From: JBBECJ01 sp963763325
Lineage (GTDB): Bacteria > Chloroflexota > Chloroflexia > Thermomicrobiales > CFX8
Direction of reading: 5' to 3'
DNA length: 64,000 nt
NCBI GenBank assembly: GCA_963763325.1
Contig: CAVXOL010000025.1
Span: 62,001 to 126,000 of the forward strand
Each line of letters begins with the position of its first letter. The stretch's first letter is position 1. Below, one piece after another: positions 23,471 to 33,733 of the stretch. Under the pieces are notes generated by a model. The model was not told the DNA's origin. It did no database searches and was given only the letters and a program-made list of their open reading frames with translations. Both the position numbers and the translations under genes were made by a program.

Positions 23471-25920
23471 ATGAACCATTCTCCGCGACAGCGATCAGAT
23501 CGGCACGCCAACGATCCTCGCCTGCTGCCACCGGTCAGCGGCGCTGCCGTTGCCGTCGCACCCGGTACGGTGGCATCGGAGGCTCGGTCCTCGACCGCAC
23601 GGCGCCCGCTGGTCCTGCGAGTCAGCCTCGAAGGTATTCTCTACGCCGTAATCGCTTTTCTGGCTGGGCTCACTCGCTTCTGGGACCTGTCGTCACGCGC
23701 CGAGCATCACGACGAAAGCCTGCACGCGTACTTCTCCTGGCTGTTTAGCGGTCGGCGACCGGCTACGTCCACGATCCGCTGATGCACGGGCCGACGCTGT
23801 TCCACTCGACCGCGCTGTGCCTACTTCCTGTTCGGCGACAACGACTATCACCTCACGCGTCTTCCCGGCGCTGTGCGGCGTCATCCTCGTCCTGATGCCC
23901 TGGTGTGTTGCGCGGGCCGAAGCTGCTTGGTCGCTGGGGCGCGCTGACGTGTCGGCACCTCCTGCTGTTTTCGCCGTCGCTCCTCTACTACACGCGCTTC
24001 ATCCGCCACGACCCCTACATTCTCGTCGATGACGATCGGCGATCGTCATCGCCTGTCTGCGCTATCTGGAGCGCCCGCAGCGCCGCTGGATCGTGATGGC
24101 CGGCGTTCTGACCGGTCTGCTCTTCGCGACGATGGAGGTATCGTTCATCGTCGCATTCGTGCTGGTGACCTTCGTCGTCGGCGTCGTGACCTGGCAGACA
24201 GCCAAGGGCGTATTCGCGGCCGCTGACTGCTGACGGAATCGCGCGCCCTCGGCGCGTCTGGACGCTGATGCCGTCGCTCGGCGCCGGCCCGATTGCCGAC
24301 GATCCCTGGGAGAACCCGACCAATCAGGCAACATCCGCGCAGTTCGCATGGACCTGGTACCAGCATCCGGTCGTCCTGGCATCACTCGGCGTGTTGCTTG
24401 CTCGGCGTTGATCGCCGCCCTCGGCGCGTTTCGACAGGGTGCGCGATCCCGAGCAGCCGGCTGGATCGACGGTGTCTTGCGCCCCGGCGCCCGATGCGAC
24501 ACGAGCGGCCCACGCTTTCTATCATCTCGTCCTGAAGGATCGACGTTCGCTCATGCTGGCAATCTCCGGCGGAGCATCGTCTATGTTGTGCTTCTACACG
24601 ACCTTGTTCACCAACATGCCTGGCCTTGCCAGCGGCACGGTCGGAGCACTCGGCTACTGGCTGGGGCAACACGATGTCCAGCGTGCCGAACAACCGTGGT
24701 TCTTCTATCTGCTGATGCTGCCGCAGTACGAGTTCGTCGGCGTCACTGCTCTTCCCGATCGGCATCGCACCTGACGGCCTGGCGGCTGATTCCGCGCATT
24801 CGCCGAGGCGTGCCGGTTGGACGACGCACCTACCTGCGCGGCTTCGTCATCTACTGGGCGTCGTGAACCTGGCGATCTTCTCCTGGGCCGGCGAGAAGAT
24901 GCCCTGGCTCACCGTCCACATGGCGCTGCCCCTGATCGTGCTGGCTGCGTCGCTGATCGGTGGAGGCATCGAGTGGATTGAAGCGCCGTCCGCGCGGCGG
25001 CTGCTGCCGCGACGCGATGCTCTCGCGGTAGGTGCTCGGGTGCCGCTGGTCACAGCGCGTCCTGGTTCCTGCTCTGGGCCTGGGGCATCGGCCGGTGCCA
25101 TGGGTACAGAGCGAATGGTTCCTGCGAACGTCGTCTGCGGCCGGAGATCGCCGACAACCCCTGGCTGCTCTACCTGCCACTGTTGGCGTCGATTGGCCTT
25201 ATCGGCTTCGCGACTGGAAGCGGCTGGGCATGCGGGTGGCATCTCCGCGTCGCCGGCGTCAGCATGGTCGCCGTCATCCTGCTCGGACAGATCCACGCCG
25301 GTTCCGCATGACGTACATCGAGGGCGACACGCCGATCGACATGCTGATCTACGTGCAGACTCGCCCGATGTCACCCGCGTCGTCGAGGAGATGGGCATCC
25401 TGTCGCGTGAGACTGACCGGCGGGCTCGACATGACCGATCGCCTACGACTCCGGCACCTCGTGGCCGATGCAATGGTATCTGCGCGACTACACCGATCGA
25501 CGTTTCTTCGGCTCCACACTCAACGAACCGCCGGACGAGCCGATCGTCCTGATATCGAACCAGGACAATCTTCGACGGCCGACAACCTGGACATGCTGGC
25601 GGGCTACACCTACAGGAGTATCCATGCGCTGGTGGTTCCCGGAGGACGAGACCTACCGCCGCTTCGCCATCGCCCCGGAGCTGAACAAGAGGCCGAACGC
25701 CAGAACTACCAGAACGACGATCCGCCGCCATACAGCGCATTCGTCGATGTCGCCGCCAGCGTCTGGCGCTCGATCTGGGGCATGCGCGAGCCGCAGGAGC
25801 AGGCCAAGATGTTCCGGCTGGTATGCCTTCCGCGAACTCTGGGCGCCGATTGGTTCGTACAACTTCCGCGTCTACATTCGCAACGACCTGCTGCAAACCT
25901 GGAACGACATCCGTTACTGA
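23471..25920 (+). pseudogene. Agl23/TIGR03663-type membrane glycosyltransferase-like protein, many frameshifts
   Basis: Pieces in all three frames rebuild one polytopic protein of about 815 residues. It has the TIGR03663 hallmark HHDESLHAYFSWLF, then GYVHDPLMHGPTLFH, YFLFGDNDYHLTRLPG, SPSLLYYTRFIRHDPYILV and LFATMEVSFIVAF near the start. Later come WAGEKMPWLTVHMALPLIVLAA and, at the end, YNFRVYIRNDLLQTWNDIRY. The family is GT39-like and is linked to lipid-linked glycan assembly at the membrane. I infer more than fifteen single-base frame changes between 23750 and 25860. The ATG at 23471 is divergent from the PPDK-regulator gene. Preserved motifs argue for recent loss or poor local sequence rather than old decay. 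Confidence 0.75.
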
Positions 25921-25996
25921 CCGCCGATCGAAAGGACACCGTTCAGCTTGAGCCGTGACGCACGCTCGAGAGCCACGATCCATCGGGAGCGGACGA

Positions 25997-28716
25997 GTGG
26001 ACGACAATCCCACACGATGCTCGCTCCGCGGCATCGAGATGACTCCCTTGCTGCCGGCCGCTGGATTGTCGGCGACTGCTGCCGTCGTGGTCGCGATCCT
26101 GCTGCGCTTCCTCGGCCTCGACGCTTTGCGCTGAGCGTCGCTGAAGCAGAAATCGCGCTGGCAGCCCACAATCTCGTCCACGGCGGGTCGGTACCGGACG
26201 ACCTGTCTGGGATGCCGTTCGCGATCGACTGGACGGCGTTGTTCTTCTTCTCCGGTGGTTCGGCTGACAGCGTCGGTCGGATCGGCGATGGCGACAGCCG
26301 GCGTGCTGGCAGTGCTTGGCATCCTCTGGTCCGGGCACTGGCTCGGTGGTCGAAACGCGACGGCTGCAGCGTTCCTGGCCGCAATGTCGCCAACGCTCGT
26401 CGCCGCGTCCCGCAGAATCGACGGCGGCATCCTGCTCGTCGCGCTCTCAGTCGCGATCGTGACGCCCATACTTTACGGACGAGGTCGAGACACCTTGGCC
26501 TGGCCTGCGATTGCTGGAGCGGCGACCGGGTTGCTTGTCGTCGCCCACCCGCTTGGCATCCCGGCTGCCGCACTTGCCTGGATCGGGAACTATCTCCTCG
26601 ATCGACCGCGCAAGGTGGCCAGGCGCGATGCGATGCTCGCCGGGCTGGCGGCAGGCATCGGCGCGGTCGTCCTGAGCACAACGGTGCTGCTATCCAGGCC
26701 GGGATCGTTTGCGGCGTCGCTCGGCGAGATGTTCAGCCTGCTCTGGGACGATCACGTCAGTGAGATCGGCTCCAGTTGGTACATGCCAACCTTCAACTTG
26801 ATTCTCAACGAGCCGATCCTCATCGTCCTTGCCCTGATCGCCGGGTTCGCATCTCACGAGCGCGTCCTCGTCCGTTCAGTCGCCACCTGGTTCTTCACGG
26901 CCCTGATCGTCGTTTCGCTGCTCGGGATGTCGGCACGCCCGGCTACGCGATCGTGACGTTGCCGCTGGTTCTGCTGGCGGGAATCGGCGTTTCGCACCTG
27001 ATCGAACGATTGCCGTGGGGGATGGTTCGGCGTGGTCCGGCGATGCTGTACGTTGGAGCCGTCCTCCTGATGGCGATTGCTGCCGTCAGCCTGCTGGGTC
27101 TGATCACAGGAGGCGTATCCGATGACACCGGCGACTGGCTTCTGCGTTTTGCCCTGATCGTCGTCGTCGCGATCCTGCCGCTCTCGTTTGCGATTACGTC
27201 AATCGGTTCGCGTGTCGCGGGCGACAGGCTGGTTCTGGTCCTCTCAGCCGTCCTGGTTCTGCTCTCCATCCTCACCATCCGCTCGTCGGTCCTGGCGGCG
27301 TCCGAACGACCGGTCGAGCCAGGTGACCCACTCAGCGCCGGATCAACGAGCGAGAGTATCCCGGTGGTCGTGTCGCGAATTGAGAAACTTTCCCGCGATA
27401 CGACTCTGAGCCAGCGCAGTTCGCTCGACCCGACCGGCGGCCACGGCCTGCGGATCGCACTCGACGAGGAGGTCGAGCAGCCGTTCGCGTGGTACTTCCG
27501 CGAGTATCCGAACCTGTCGACCTTCGACCCGGACACCGAGTCGATCCCAATTGATGCAGAGCTCGTCATTCTGTCCGGGACCCGCGACGCACGTACGGTG
27601 GCGCCCGGATTCGCCGGGCAGGCATACGAATACACGACCGACATGCCTGAGGCATTCAGATCTCCCGATTGGGGAGGATTGCTAACAGGCGTCGTCCAGC
27701 CTGACGAACTTCGCCGGTTCGCCGACTTCCTGCTCAATCGCAACCTCGACGAACAACCAACGGAACACCAGTTCCAGCTACTCGCATCCGCGCCACTGGC
27801 GGAAAAGCTCTTCCCGGCCACGGGTCCGTTCGCACTCGCCGATCGTCCGGGTGCTGGTTCCGGTCAGGGTCAGTTCAACCGACCGCGCGGCATTGCGGTT
27901 GGCCCTGACGGTTCGATCTACGTCGTCGATTCGCGCAATAGCCGCGTTCAGAAGTTCGCGCCGACGGGTGAGTTCCTGTTGGCGTTCGGCAGCGACGGTT
28001 CCGGCCCTGGCCAGCTCGCACGCTTCGCGACATCCGGAGGCGGTGGGCCGAATGGGATTGCGATCGACGAGAACGGCGACATCTACGTCGCCGATACCTG
28101 GAACCATCGGATCCAGGTCTTCTCGTCCGATGGTGTCTACCTGCGCGGCTGGGGCAGCTTCTTTGACGCTCAGGATGACCCTGCCCAGGCAGCGGCCAAC
28201 GAGGGGTTGTTCTACGGCCCACGCGGGCTCGCGTTCCACAACGGCGAGGTGTACGTGACCGACACCGGCAACGAGCGAGTCCAGGTGTTCACGCCGGATG
28301 GCACGTTCGTCCGGATGTGGGGAACAGCTGGCAGTGAAGATGGGAACCTGCTGGAGCCAGTCGGTATCGCAGTGACATCCGACGGAACTATTCTCGTCGC
28401 GGACTCCCATAATGCTCGGATCGCCCGCTTCAGCAGCGACGGCACGCCATTCGACGCGTGGCCGGTTGAAGAGTGGACGGGCCTGACATTCTTCGAACCA
28501 TACCTGGCAGTCGGCCCCGACGGCAGCGTTTACGCGTCCAACTCGGCCGCTGGAACGATCCTGACGCTTGGACCGGATGGCGAACCTGGCGCCACACTGG
28601 GCGAGGGGTTGGTTCGCCAACCATTTGGGATCGCCATGTCTGCGGATGGTGGCTCACTACTGATCACCGATGGTGCGCTCCACGCGGTGGTCACCGTGCC
28701 GATTCCACCGAAGTAA
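25997..28716 (+). pseudogene. GT39-like membrane protein fused to an NHL beta-propeller, about three frameshifts
   Basis: About 905 residues. The N-terminal 550 are hydrophobic helices with a polyprenol-glycosyltransferase look (AEAEIALAAHNLV, MPFAIDWTALFFF, AAAFLAAMSPTLVAASR). The C-terminal 300 hold five or six NHL repeats, such as FNRPRGIAVGPDGSIYVVDS, GPNGIAIDENGDIYVADTW and GPRGLAFHNGEVYVTDTGN, which should fold as an extracytoplasmic propeller. Frame changes lie near 26130, 26250 and 26935. From 26945 to the stop the frame is clean. A GTG at 25997 behind GGGAG is the best start. It follows the Agl23-type gene by 76 bases, so the two probably form one unit for cell-surface glycan transfer. 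Confidence 0.7.
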
Positions 28717-28757
28717 CGGCGCGCCATGCGTGAACGTGGGCAACTCGTCGAGGTTGG

Positions 28758-29051
28758 CTAGTCGATGTGGATCAACTCGGTCGAAACGTCGGCTAGCGAG
28801 CCGAAAGCTGCGTTGCTCTCAATGAACTTGACGACCTCGGCGAGCATCCGGTCAGCGTGTGCTCCCGAGTTGGAGACGCAGGTGAAACCGATGCCGGCCA
28901 CCTGCCACGAATCAAGATGGTCGACCTCCGCGACACTCGCGTTGAACCGCTGCCGCGTCCGTTCCACGAGCGATCGAACCACGCGCCGCTTCTCCTTCAG
29001 CGAGTGACTCTCGAAAATGTGTAGCGTGACGTAGCCGACTCCGATCACCAT
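28758..29051 (-). CDS. DUF503 family protein (YlxP-like)
   Basis: A 97-residue protein of the DUF503 family. VIGVGYVTLHIFESHSLKEKRRVVRSL is the diagnostic opening, followed by RQRFNASVAEVDHLDSWQVAGIGFTCVSN. In Firmicutes the family member YlxP lies in the nusA-infB-rbfA cluster and is linked to ribosome function; here it is outside that cluster. The ATG at 29051 sits behind AGGTGAA. It is convergent with the NHL protein gene and follows the oxidase gene on the same strand by about 85 bases. Confidence 0.85.
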   Translation of the reverse strand: MVIGVGYVTLHIFESHSLKEKRRVVRSLVERTRQRFNASVAEVDHLDSWQVAGIGFTCVSNSGAHADRMLAEVVKFIESNAAFGSLADVSTELIHID

Positions 29052-29136
29052 GCATTCACCTACGCAACTGGAACGAGGCACGGGGCATGACGTTGCTTCT
29101 CTTACAACTCATGCCCCACCCAGTCCCTCATGTCGC

Positions 29137-30294
29137 TCAAATGACGTTATGCTCCTGTAACAGCGCACCTTCCTGGAACCGGCTCGGGCGGAACGCGGAG
29201 AGATCGACCGTCCGCGTACTGCCGTCAATGACGAGCTCCGCAATGGCCAGCCCGATCGCTGGCCCCTGCATGAAGCCATGGCCGGAGAAGCCTGCCGCGA
29301 CGATAAAGCCGTCAAGTTCGGGAACGTGGCCGAGAAGCGGATTGTCATCGGGCGTGACTTCGTAGAACCCTGCCCAGCCGCGCAGAACCGATGCGTTCTC
29401 GAAAACCGGCGCCCGTTCGATCAATGCCTCAACAGTTGATGCCATCCAGTCCTCGTCGACGGCCTTGTTGTCCGAGGTCGGTTCGTCCTTGTTGCTCATT
29501 CCGAACAGGAATCCGCTGCTCTCCGGATGGAAGTAGAGCGAACGAGCGAACTCGATCGTCATCGGAACGGTCGATGGTATTGCGTCGAACGGTTCGGTGA
29601 TGAATGACATTCTCCGGTAGGGCAGGATTGGAATGTCGAGTCCGGCGAGTTGGCCGACGGCGTTGGTCTGAGGCCCGGCGCAACAGATCACCAACCGGGT
29701 CACGATCCGTTGATCACCACAGCGGATACCGCTGACCCGACCTCCGTCGGTATCAATGCCGGTCACCGGCGAATCTTCGAAGATCCGCACGCCGAGGCGC
29801 CGCGCGGATTGTGCGAAGCCCATCGTGCTTGTCGATGTGTCGGCCCAGCCGTCCTCTGGGCAAAACGTGCCGCCAACAACGTCGTCCAGGACAACCGCCG
29901 GGTTGAGTTCCGCAATCTCCTGCGGCGTCACCCAGCGTGCCGGTACCCCCAACGATTGCTGCAGGGCGAGATTCGTCTTGAAGACGTCAACCTCTGAATC
30001 GTCGGTCAGCACGAAGAGATACCCCTGCTGGCGGAAATTGATCGCAGCGTCGAATCGCTCGTCGAACGTCTTCCAGTATTCAAGGCTGATCTGAGAGAGT
30101 CGAATGTTCGTCTCGGTCGAGAACTGGAGCCGGATTCCGCCGGCTGCGTCGGCCGTCGCTCCGCGCCCGATAGCGTCTCGTTCGAGGACGACGACATCAG
30201 TCACACCCCGCTCGGCAAGATGCCAGGCGATCGAGCAGCCCATGATGCCCGCGCCGATGATAACGACCTCGGCAGTCGCCGGAAGTTGTGTCAT
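29137..30294 (-). CDS. FAD-dependent amino acid oxidase / sarcosine-oxidase-beta-like enzyme
   Basis: A 385-residue DAO-family flavoenzyme. The dinucleotide fold is VVIIGAGIMGCSIAWHLAERG, with VVVLERDAIGRGATADAAGG binding the ribose and isoalloxazine. Later marks are GIRLQFSTETN, DGWADTSTSTMGFAQSARR, PYRRMSFITEP, RGWAGFYEVTPDDNPLLG and VAAGFSGHGFMQGPAIG. The layout resembles sarcosine oxidase beta or dimethylglycine dehydrogenase-type enzymes that oxidise N-methyl or secondary amines. It lies 20 bases after the M24 peptidase gene, probably one transcript, so proline or N-methyl amino acid breakdown is plausible. Substrate is inference. Confidence 0.85.
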   Translation of the reverse strand: MTQLPATAEVVIIGAGIMGCSIAWHLAERGVTDVVVLERDAIGRGATADAAGGIRLQFSTETNIRLSQISLEYWKTFDERFDAAINFRQQGYLFVLTDDSEVDVFKTNLALQQSLGVPARWVTPQEIAELNPAVVLDDVVGGTFCPEDGWADTSTSTMGFAQSARRLGVRIFEDSPVTGIDTDGGRVSGIRCGDQRIVTRLVICCAGPQTNAVGQLAGLDIPILPYRRMSFITEPFDAIPSTVPMTIEFARSLYFHPESSGFLFGMSNKDEPTSDNKAVDEDWMASTVEALIERAPVFENASVLRGWAGFYEVTPDDNPLLGHVPELDGFIVAAGFSGHGFMQGPAIGLAIAELVIDGSTRTVDLSAFRPSRFQEGALLQEHNVI

Positions 30295-30314
30295 GAACCT
30301 ATCCCAATCAGCGG

Positions 30315-31430
30315 CTACTGCATCACAATCAGATCGCGGGTCGCGTCGTTGAAGCTCTCAGCCCCATCCTCGGTACAGACGAGAATATCCTCGATCCGGA
30401 CACCAAACTTACCGGGAATATAGATCCCTGGCTCGTCGGAGAAGACCATTCCCGGCACGAGCGGCAGGCTGTTGCCGCCAACCATGTATGGCTCCTCGTG
30501 TCCGTCAAGACCAAGACCATGGCCAACGCGGTGAATGAAGTACTCACCGTAGCCGGCCTCCTCGATCACATCACGAGCGGCTCTGTCGATTGCCTCGCAG
30601 GCGACACCGGGTCGAACGGCCGCTCTGGCCGCGCGATTTGCTTGCAATACAACGTCGTAGACCTGCCGGAACTCATCGCTCGGTTCGCCAACATGGACCG
30701 TCCGTGTGATGTCGGAGTAGTAGTGCTGGTACGGTGAGCCAAAGTCGAAGACGACCGCCTCACCTTCCTGAATCACGCGGTCGGAGGTCATGTGGTGCGG
30801 GGAGGCCGAGTTCGGTCCGCCGCCGACGATCAGGAAGCCACCCGGCTCCAGTCCCTCGTCGGACATCAACGTGCGAATATCGCCCGCGACATCGCGCTCG
30901 GTGCGGCCCGCGATTCGGCTGGAAGCGATGAACCGCTCCCAGGCCCGGTCGGCTCGCGAGCCGGCTTCTCGTAGTAGTTCGATCTCCTGAGCGTCCTTCA
31001 CCATTCGCAGCTCACGCAGCACGTCATTCCCAGAGGTGAACGACGTCTCTGGCAGCGCCCGTTGCAGTCGGATCAGGAAGACGGCCCATGTCTGGTCGCT
31101 GACTCCGATTGCCGCGCCTTCCGCGTTCTCAACCAGCCGCGCGACAAGATCCGACGGCGACTCGGTCTCTTCCCATCGATGGACGTCCACGATGTCGCGT
31201 CGGCTGTCAAGCCGGTTGGCCTCAAGCGTCGGCGCGACGACGAACGGCTCGCCTTCTCGCGGCACGCAGAGCAGCGTCATCCGTTCGGAGGCGTGCGCCG
31301 GGTAGCCGAGCAGGTATGTCAGGTCAGAGGACGGCGTCACGAACAGAAAATCGACGCCCTGCCGCGTCATCTCTGCCTTCGCGCGCTCCATCCTCGCGCG
31401 ATAGATCGCATTGCCGTTGTCGCTCGTCAT
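30315..31430 (-). CDS. M24 family peptidase (Xaa-Pro dipeptidase/aminopeptidase)
   Basis: A 371-residue pita-bread-fold metallopeptidase. The N-terminal domain (1-130) is the creatinase-like domain (FLFVTPSSDLTYLLGYP). The catalytic domain carries the five metal ligands: VVFDFGSPYQHYYSDITRT (two Asp), FIHRVGHGLGLDGHEEP (His), MVFSDEPGIY (Glu) and GVRIEDILV (Glu). Such enzymes free residues next to proline or act on creatine-like compounds. The ATG at 31430 follows GGGAG. It is co-directional with, and 20 bases ahead of, the amine-oxidase-like gene. Confidence 0.92.
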   Translation of the reverse strand: MTSDNGNAIYRARMERAKAEMTRQGVDFLFVTPSSDLTYLLGYPAHASERMTLLCVPREGEPFVVAPTLEANRLDSRRDIVDVHRWEETESPSDLVARLVENAEGAAIGVSDQTWAVFLIRLQRALPETSFTSGNDVLRELRMVKDAQEIELLREAGSRADRAWERFIASSRIAGRTERDVAGDIRTLMSDEGLEPGGFLIVGGGPNSASPHHMTSDRVIQEGEAVVFDFGSPYQHYYSDITRTVHVGEPSDEFRQVYDVVLQANRAARAAVRPGVACEAIDRAARDVIEEAGYGEYFIHRVGHGLGLDGHEEPYMVGGNSLPLVPGMVFSDEPGIYIPGKFGVRIEDILVCTEDGAESFNDATRDLIVMQ

Positions 31431-31499
31431 CGTCTCCCACCCTCACGTCGTATTCAGCACAACATCCGAGCCATTCTAGCAACCACGCGGCATCGGAAG

Positions 31500-33071
31500 T
31501 CATCGGCGCTCGAAACGAACGTTGCGGACGCGGAAGGAGCTGGCGCGGAATCCTGACACCATCCCAGCCGCATCGCGTTCGAGATCGACGCGGAGGTTGT
31601 TGGTCGCATACGTGTCGCCGAAGGCGTGGTGCAGAATGCGGTCATCCAGCCGGTAGTGCTTCATCAGCAGGTTTGCCCCGTGAGCCTCCAGATGGTAGAT
31701 GGTACCGACCTCGTCGCTGTAGAACGCACCGCCATCGACTTGCGGTACTTCGGGCGGCTCAGGTCCTGCGATCCGCTCGAAGACCGGGTCTGGTGTTGGC
31801 GAGTACTGCGCCCCGTTGATGAGGAGCGTCATCTGGCCGCGCTCCTCAAAACGGAGTCGCGTCAACGGTTGGCCGTCGACCCGGTATGCACCTCCGACCA
31901 GCCGCTCCAATCGCTGGCTGTCTTCGAAACCAATCGATAATCCTTCGTCGTCACTGTCGATCTTGATGAGGTCACGTGTTGCATTGTTGCGGTAGACACC
32001 GGCGAACCGTGCGTCGCCAGATGACGGCTCCGGCGTGTCGTCATTCAGCGGCTCGGTAAATCGGTCGGCCAGAATCAGGTCAGCAACTGCCAGGACAAGG
32101 TTTCTCGGCATCATCGTGCTCAAGTTGCAGAGACAGATGACTGCCAGTCGCTCATCCGGAAAGCGCAGATAGTGCGCGCGGTAGCCGGCATCGGCACCCC
32201 CGTGCTCGACGATCGGTAATCCGCGGTAAGCATGGGACTGGACGCCGAACCCGTACGACATGAGCCCGCCGTCGTTCAGCGTGCCTGGCGTCAGCATCTG
32301 CTCGATCAGCGAATCTCCGCCGATCCGACGATGCGTGAAGTTGTCATCCCAACGCGCCATGTCTTCAACGGTGGTAAAGAGGCTTGTCGTCCCGGCGACG
32401 TCGAAAACGGGAATGCTGATTCGGAGGCCACCGCTCTTGCGAGGCTCGTACGCCTGCGTTCTGCCTTCGACGATCTCGGTGTGGTCATCGTGGACGTGTG
32501 TCCGCGACATCCCCAACGGCTTGAAAATGCGCTCGTCGGCGTATGCGCGCAACGGCTTCCCACTCACGCGTCGGATAATCAGCGCCAGCAACGCGTAGCC
32601 CGTGTTGCTGTACAGGTACTCGTCACCTGGCAGGAAGTTCGGCGCCGTCTGTCGCGTCGCGACCCAGAGCATGTCAGCTTCGTTGATCAGATCGTCATAG
32701 CGCCAACCTGCCAGCCGCAGCAGATCCCACATGTCTCGCAATCCGCTGGTGTGATGGACTAGATTCCGAATCGTGATCGTTGCGCCGTACTGCGGGATCT
32801 CCGGGACGTGCATTCGTATGTCGTCGTCCAGTGAGAGCAGGCCGTCGGCAGCCAGCAGCCCGATGCACATGGCGGTGAACTGCTTGGAGATCGAAGCGAC
32901 GTGGAAGATCGAACTCGGCTCGATCGCGACACGATGCTCAAGGTTTGACATACCGTAGCCGCGCGAGTACACGATCTGTCCATCGCGCACGACCGCCAGC
33001 GCGCAGCCAGGCGAGTCATCGCGGTCCCATTTCGCGAAGATCGCATCTATCTCACTCGTCGGAATCGTCAC
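31500..33071 (-). CDS. Serine hydrolase of the beta-lactamase class C / penicillin-binding fold
   Basis: A 523-residue protein. Residues 1-350 are the beta-lactamase-like fold with SISK (SxxK nucleophile, in HVASISKQFTAM), YSNTGYALL (YxN) and EHGGADAGY (HxG variant of the third motif). Residues 375-523 form a C-terminal domain like those of class C-type esterases and D-aminopeptidases. No signal peptide is visible, so it may act in the cytoplasm. GTG start with AGGAGGG seven bases before it. Likely roles are ester, D-amino acid amide or peptide hydrolysis, which would fit the M24 peptidase and amine oxidase downstream. A true beta-lactamase is unlikely without a signal peptide. Confidence 0.85.
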   Translation of the reverse strand: MTIPTSEIDAIFAKWDRDDSPGCALAVVRDGQIVYSRGYGMSNLEHRVAIEPSSIFHVASISKQFTAMCIGLLAADGLLSLDDDIRMHVPEIPQYGATITIRNLVHHTSGLRDMWDLLRLAGWRYDDLINEADMLWVATRQTAPNFLPGDEYLYSNTGYALLALIIRRVSGKPLRAYADERIFKPLGMSRTHVHDDHTEIVEGRTQAYEPRKSGGLRISIPVFDVAGTTSLFTTVEDMARWDDNFTHRRIGGDSLIEQMLTPGTLNDGGLMSYGFGVQSHAYRGLPIVEHGGADAGYRAHYLRFPDERLAVICLCNLSTMMPRNLVLAVADLILADRFTEPLNDDTPEPSSGDARFAGVYRNNATRDLIKIDSDDEGLSIGFEDSQRLERLVGGAYRVDGQPLTRLRFEERGQMTLLINGAQYSPTPDPVFERIAGPEPPEVPQVDGGAFYSDEVGTIYHLEAHGANLLMKHYRLDDRILHHAFGDTYATNNLRVDLERDAAGMVSGFRASSFRVRNVRFERR

Positions 33072-33240
33072 ACGTACCCTCCTGCCAGAGACGTTCTCTC
33101 ACTCGCGGCAGGCATCATCGCACATCGCCAAGGTCACCTGGAGGGCCGTATGCAACACGAGAGGCTGGCCCTGTGCCAGCCTCGCGATTCAATCCCAAAC
33201 CAGAAGATTGTCGCAGATCACAGCAGAACAGTCGGGGGCC

Positions 33241-33711
33241 TTACGAGCAGCGGCAGGCGATGAACTCCAGCCAACGTGGGATGTCGCGTGGGCGGAGGCC
33301 CGATTCGGCGTCTCGCCCGCGATTCGAGGCAAAGATCGTCCCGTATCGGTCGACAATGAAGAGCGCCGGACGGTCAAACGCTCCGAGGCCGCAGCGAGCA
33401 GCTAGAGTTCCGTCGTCATCAACGATCGCCGGAAGCCCGTCGGTGTCGGTCGTTCCATCAAGGATGAGGAGAATCTCGCCATTCTCGGCCTGAGCAGCTT
33501 TTCGGACAGCAGCCGCGGCCGCAATCCAGTCCGCGCACTCGGTTTGGGCGCAAATAAAGATAACCGCTAGATTACGGCGCATGTAATAGTCACGAGTGGC
33601 GATCGCGCCACCATCAGGAGAGACACCTCCGAGGTCCGGCAGCCGGTCGCCTCGGCCCGGTATCGCAACAACAGGTGTCACTACCGGTGTCGGCTCGTGT
33701 GAGAGGCTCAT
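33241..33711 (-). CDS. Redoxin/AhpC-TSA-like protein with C-terminal CxC
   Basis: A 156-residue thioredoxin-fold protein. The core is PDLGGVSPDGGAIATRDYYMRRNLAVIFICAQTECADW, then GTLAARCGLGAFDRPALFIVDRYGTIFAS, matching peroxiredoxin-like topology. The usual TxxC peroxidatic motif is not exact: the cysteines are CAQTEC. The chain ends WLEFIACRCS, with a CxC that may resolve a disulfide. The ATG at 33711 follows GAAGGAGGG. It is last in the greA-HD-YbaK-PHP run. Peroxidase activity is uncertain. Confidence 0.6.
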   Translation of the reverse strand: MSLSHEPTPVVTPVVAIPGRGDRLPDLGGVSPDGGAIATRDYYMRRNLAVIFICAQTECADWIAAAAAVRKAAQAENGEILLILDGTTDTDGLPAIVDDDGTLAARCGLGAFDRPALFIVDRYGTIFASNRGRDAESGLRPRDIPRWLEFIACRCS

Positions 33712-33733
33712 CCGGCCCTCCTTCCAGACGGAC

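Noticed and set aside
24847..26469. A 540-codon open frame on the minus strand opposite the frameshifted glycosyltransferase genes
   Set aside because: Its sequence is rich in Arg, Ser and Ala with no domain; it is the antisense of real coding pieces, which stay open by GC-rich codon bias. The sense strand carries clear family motifs.
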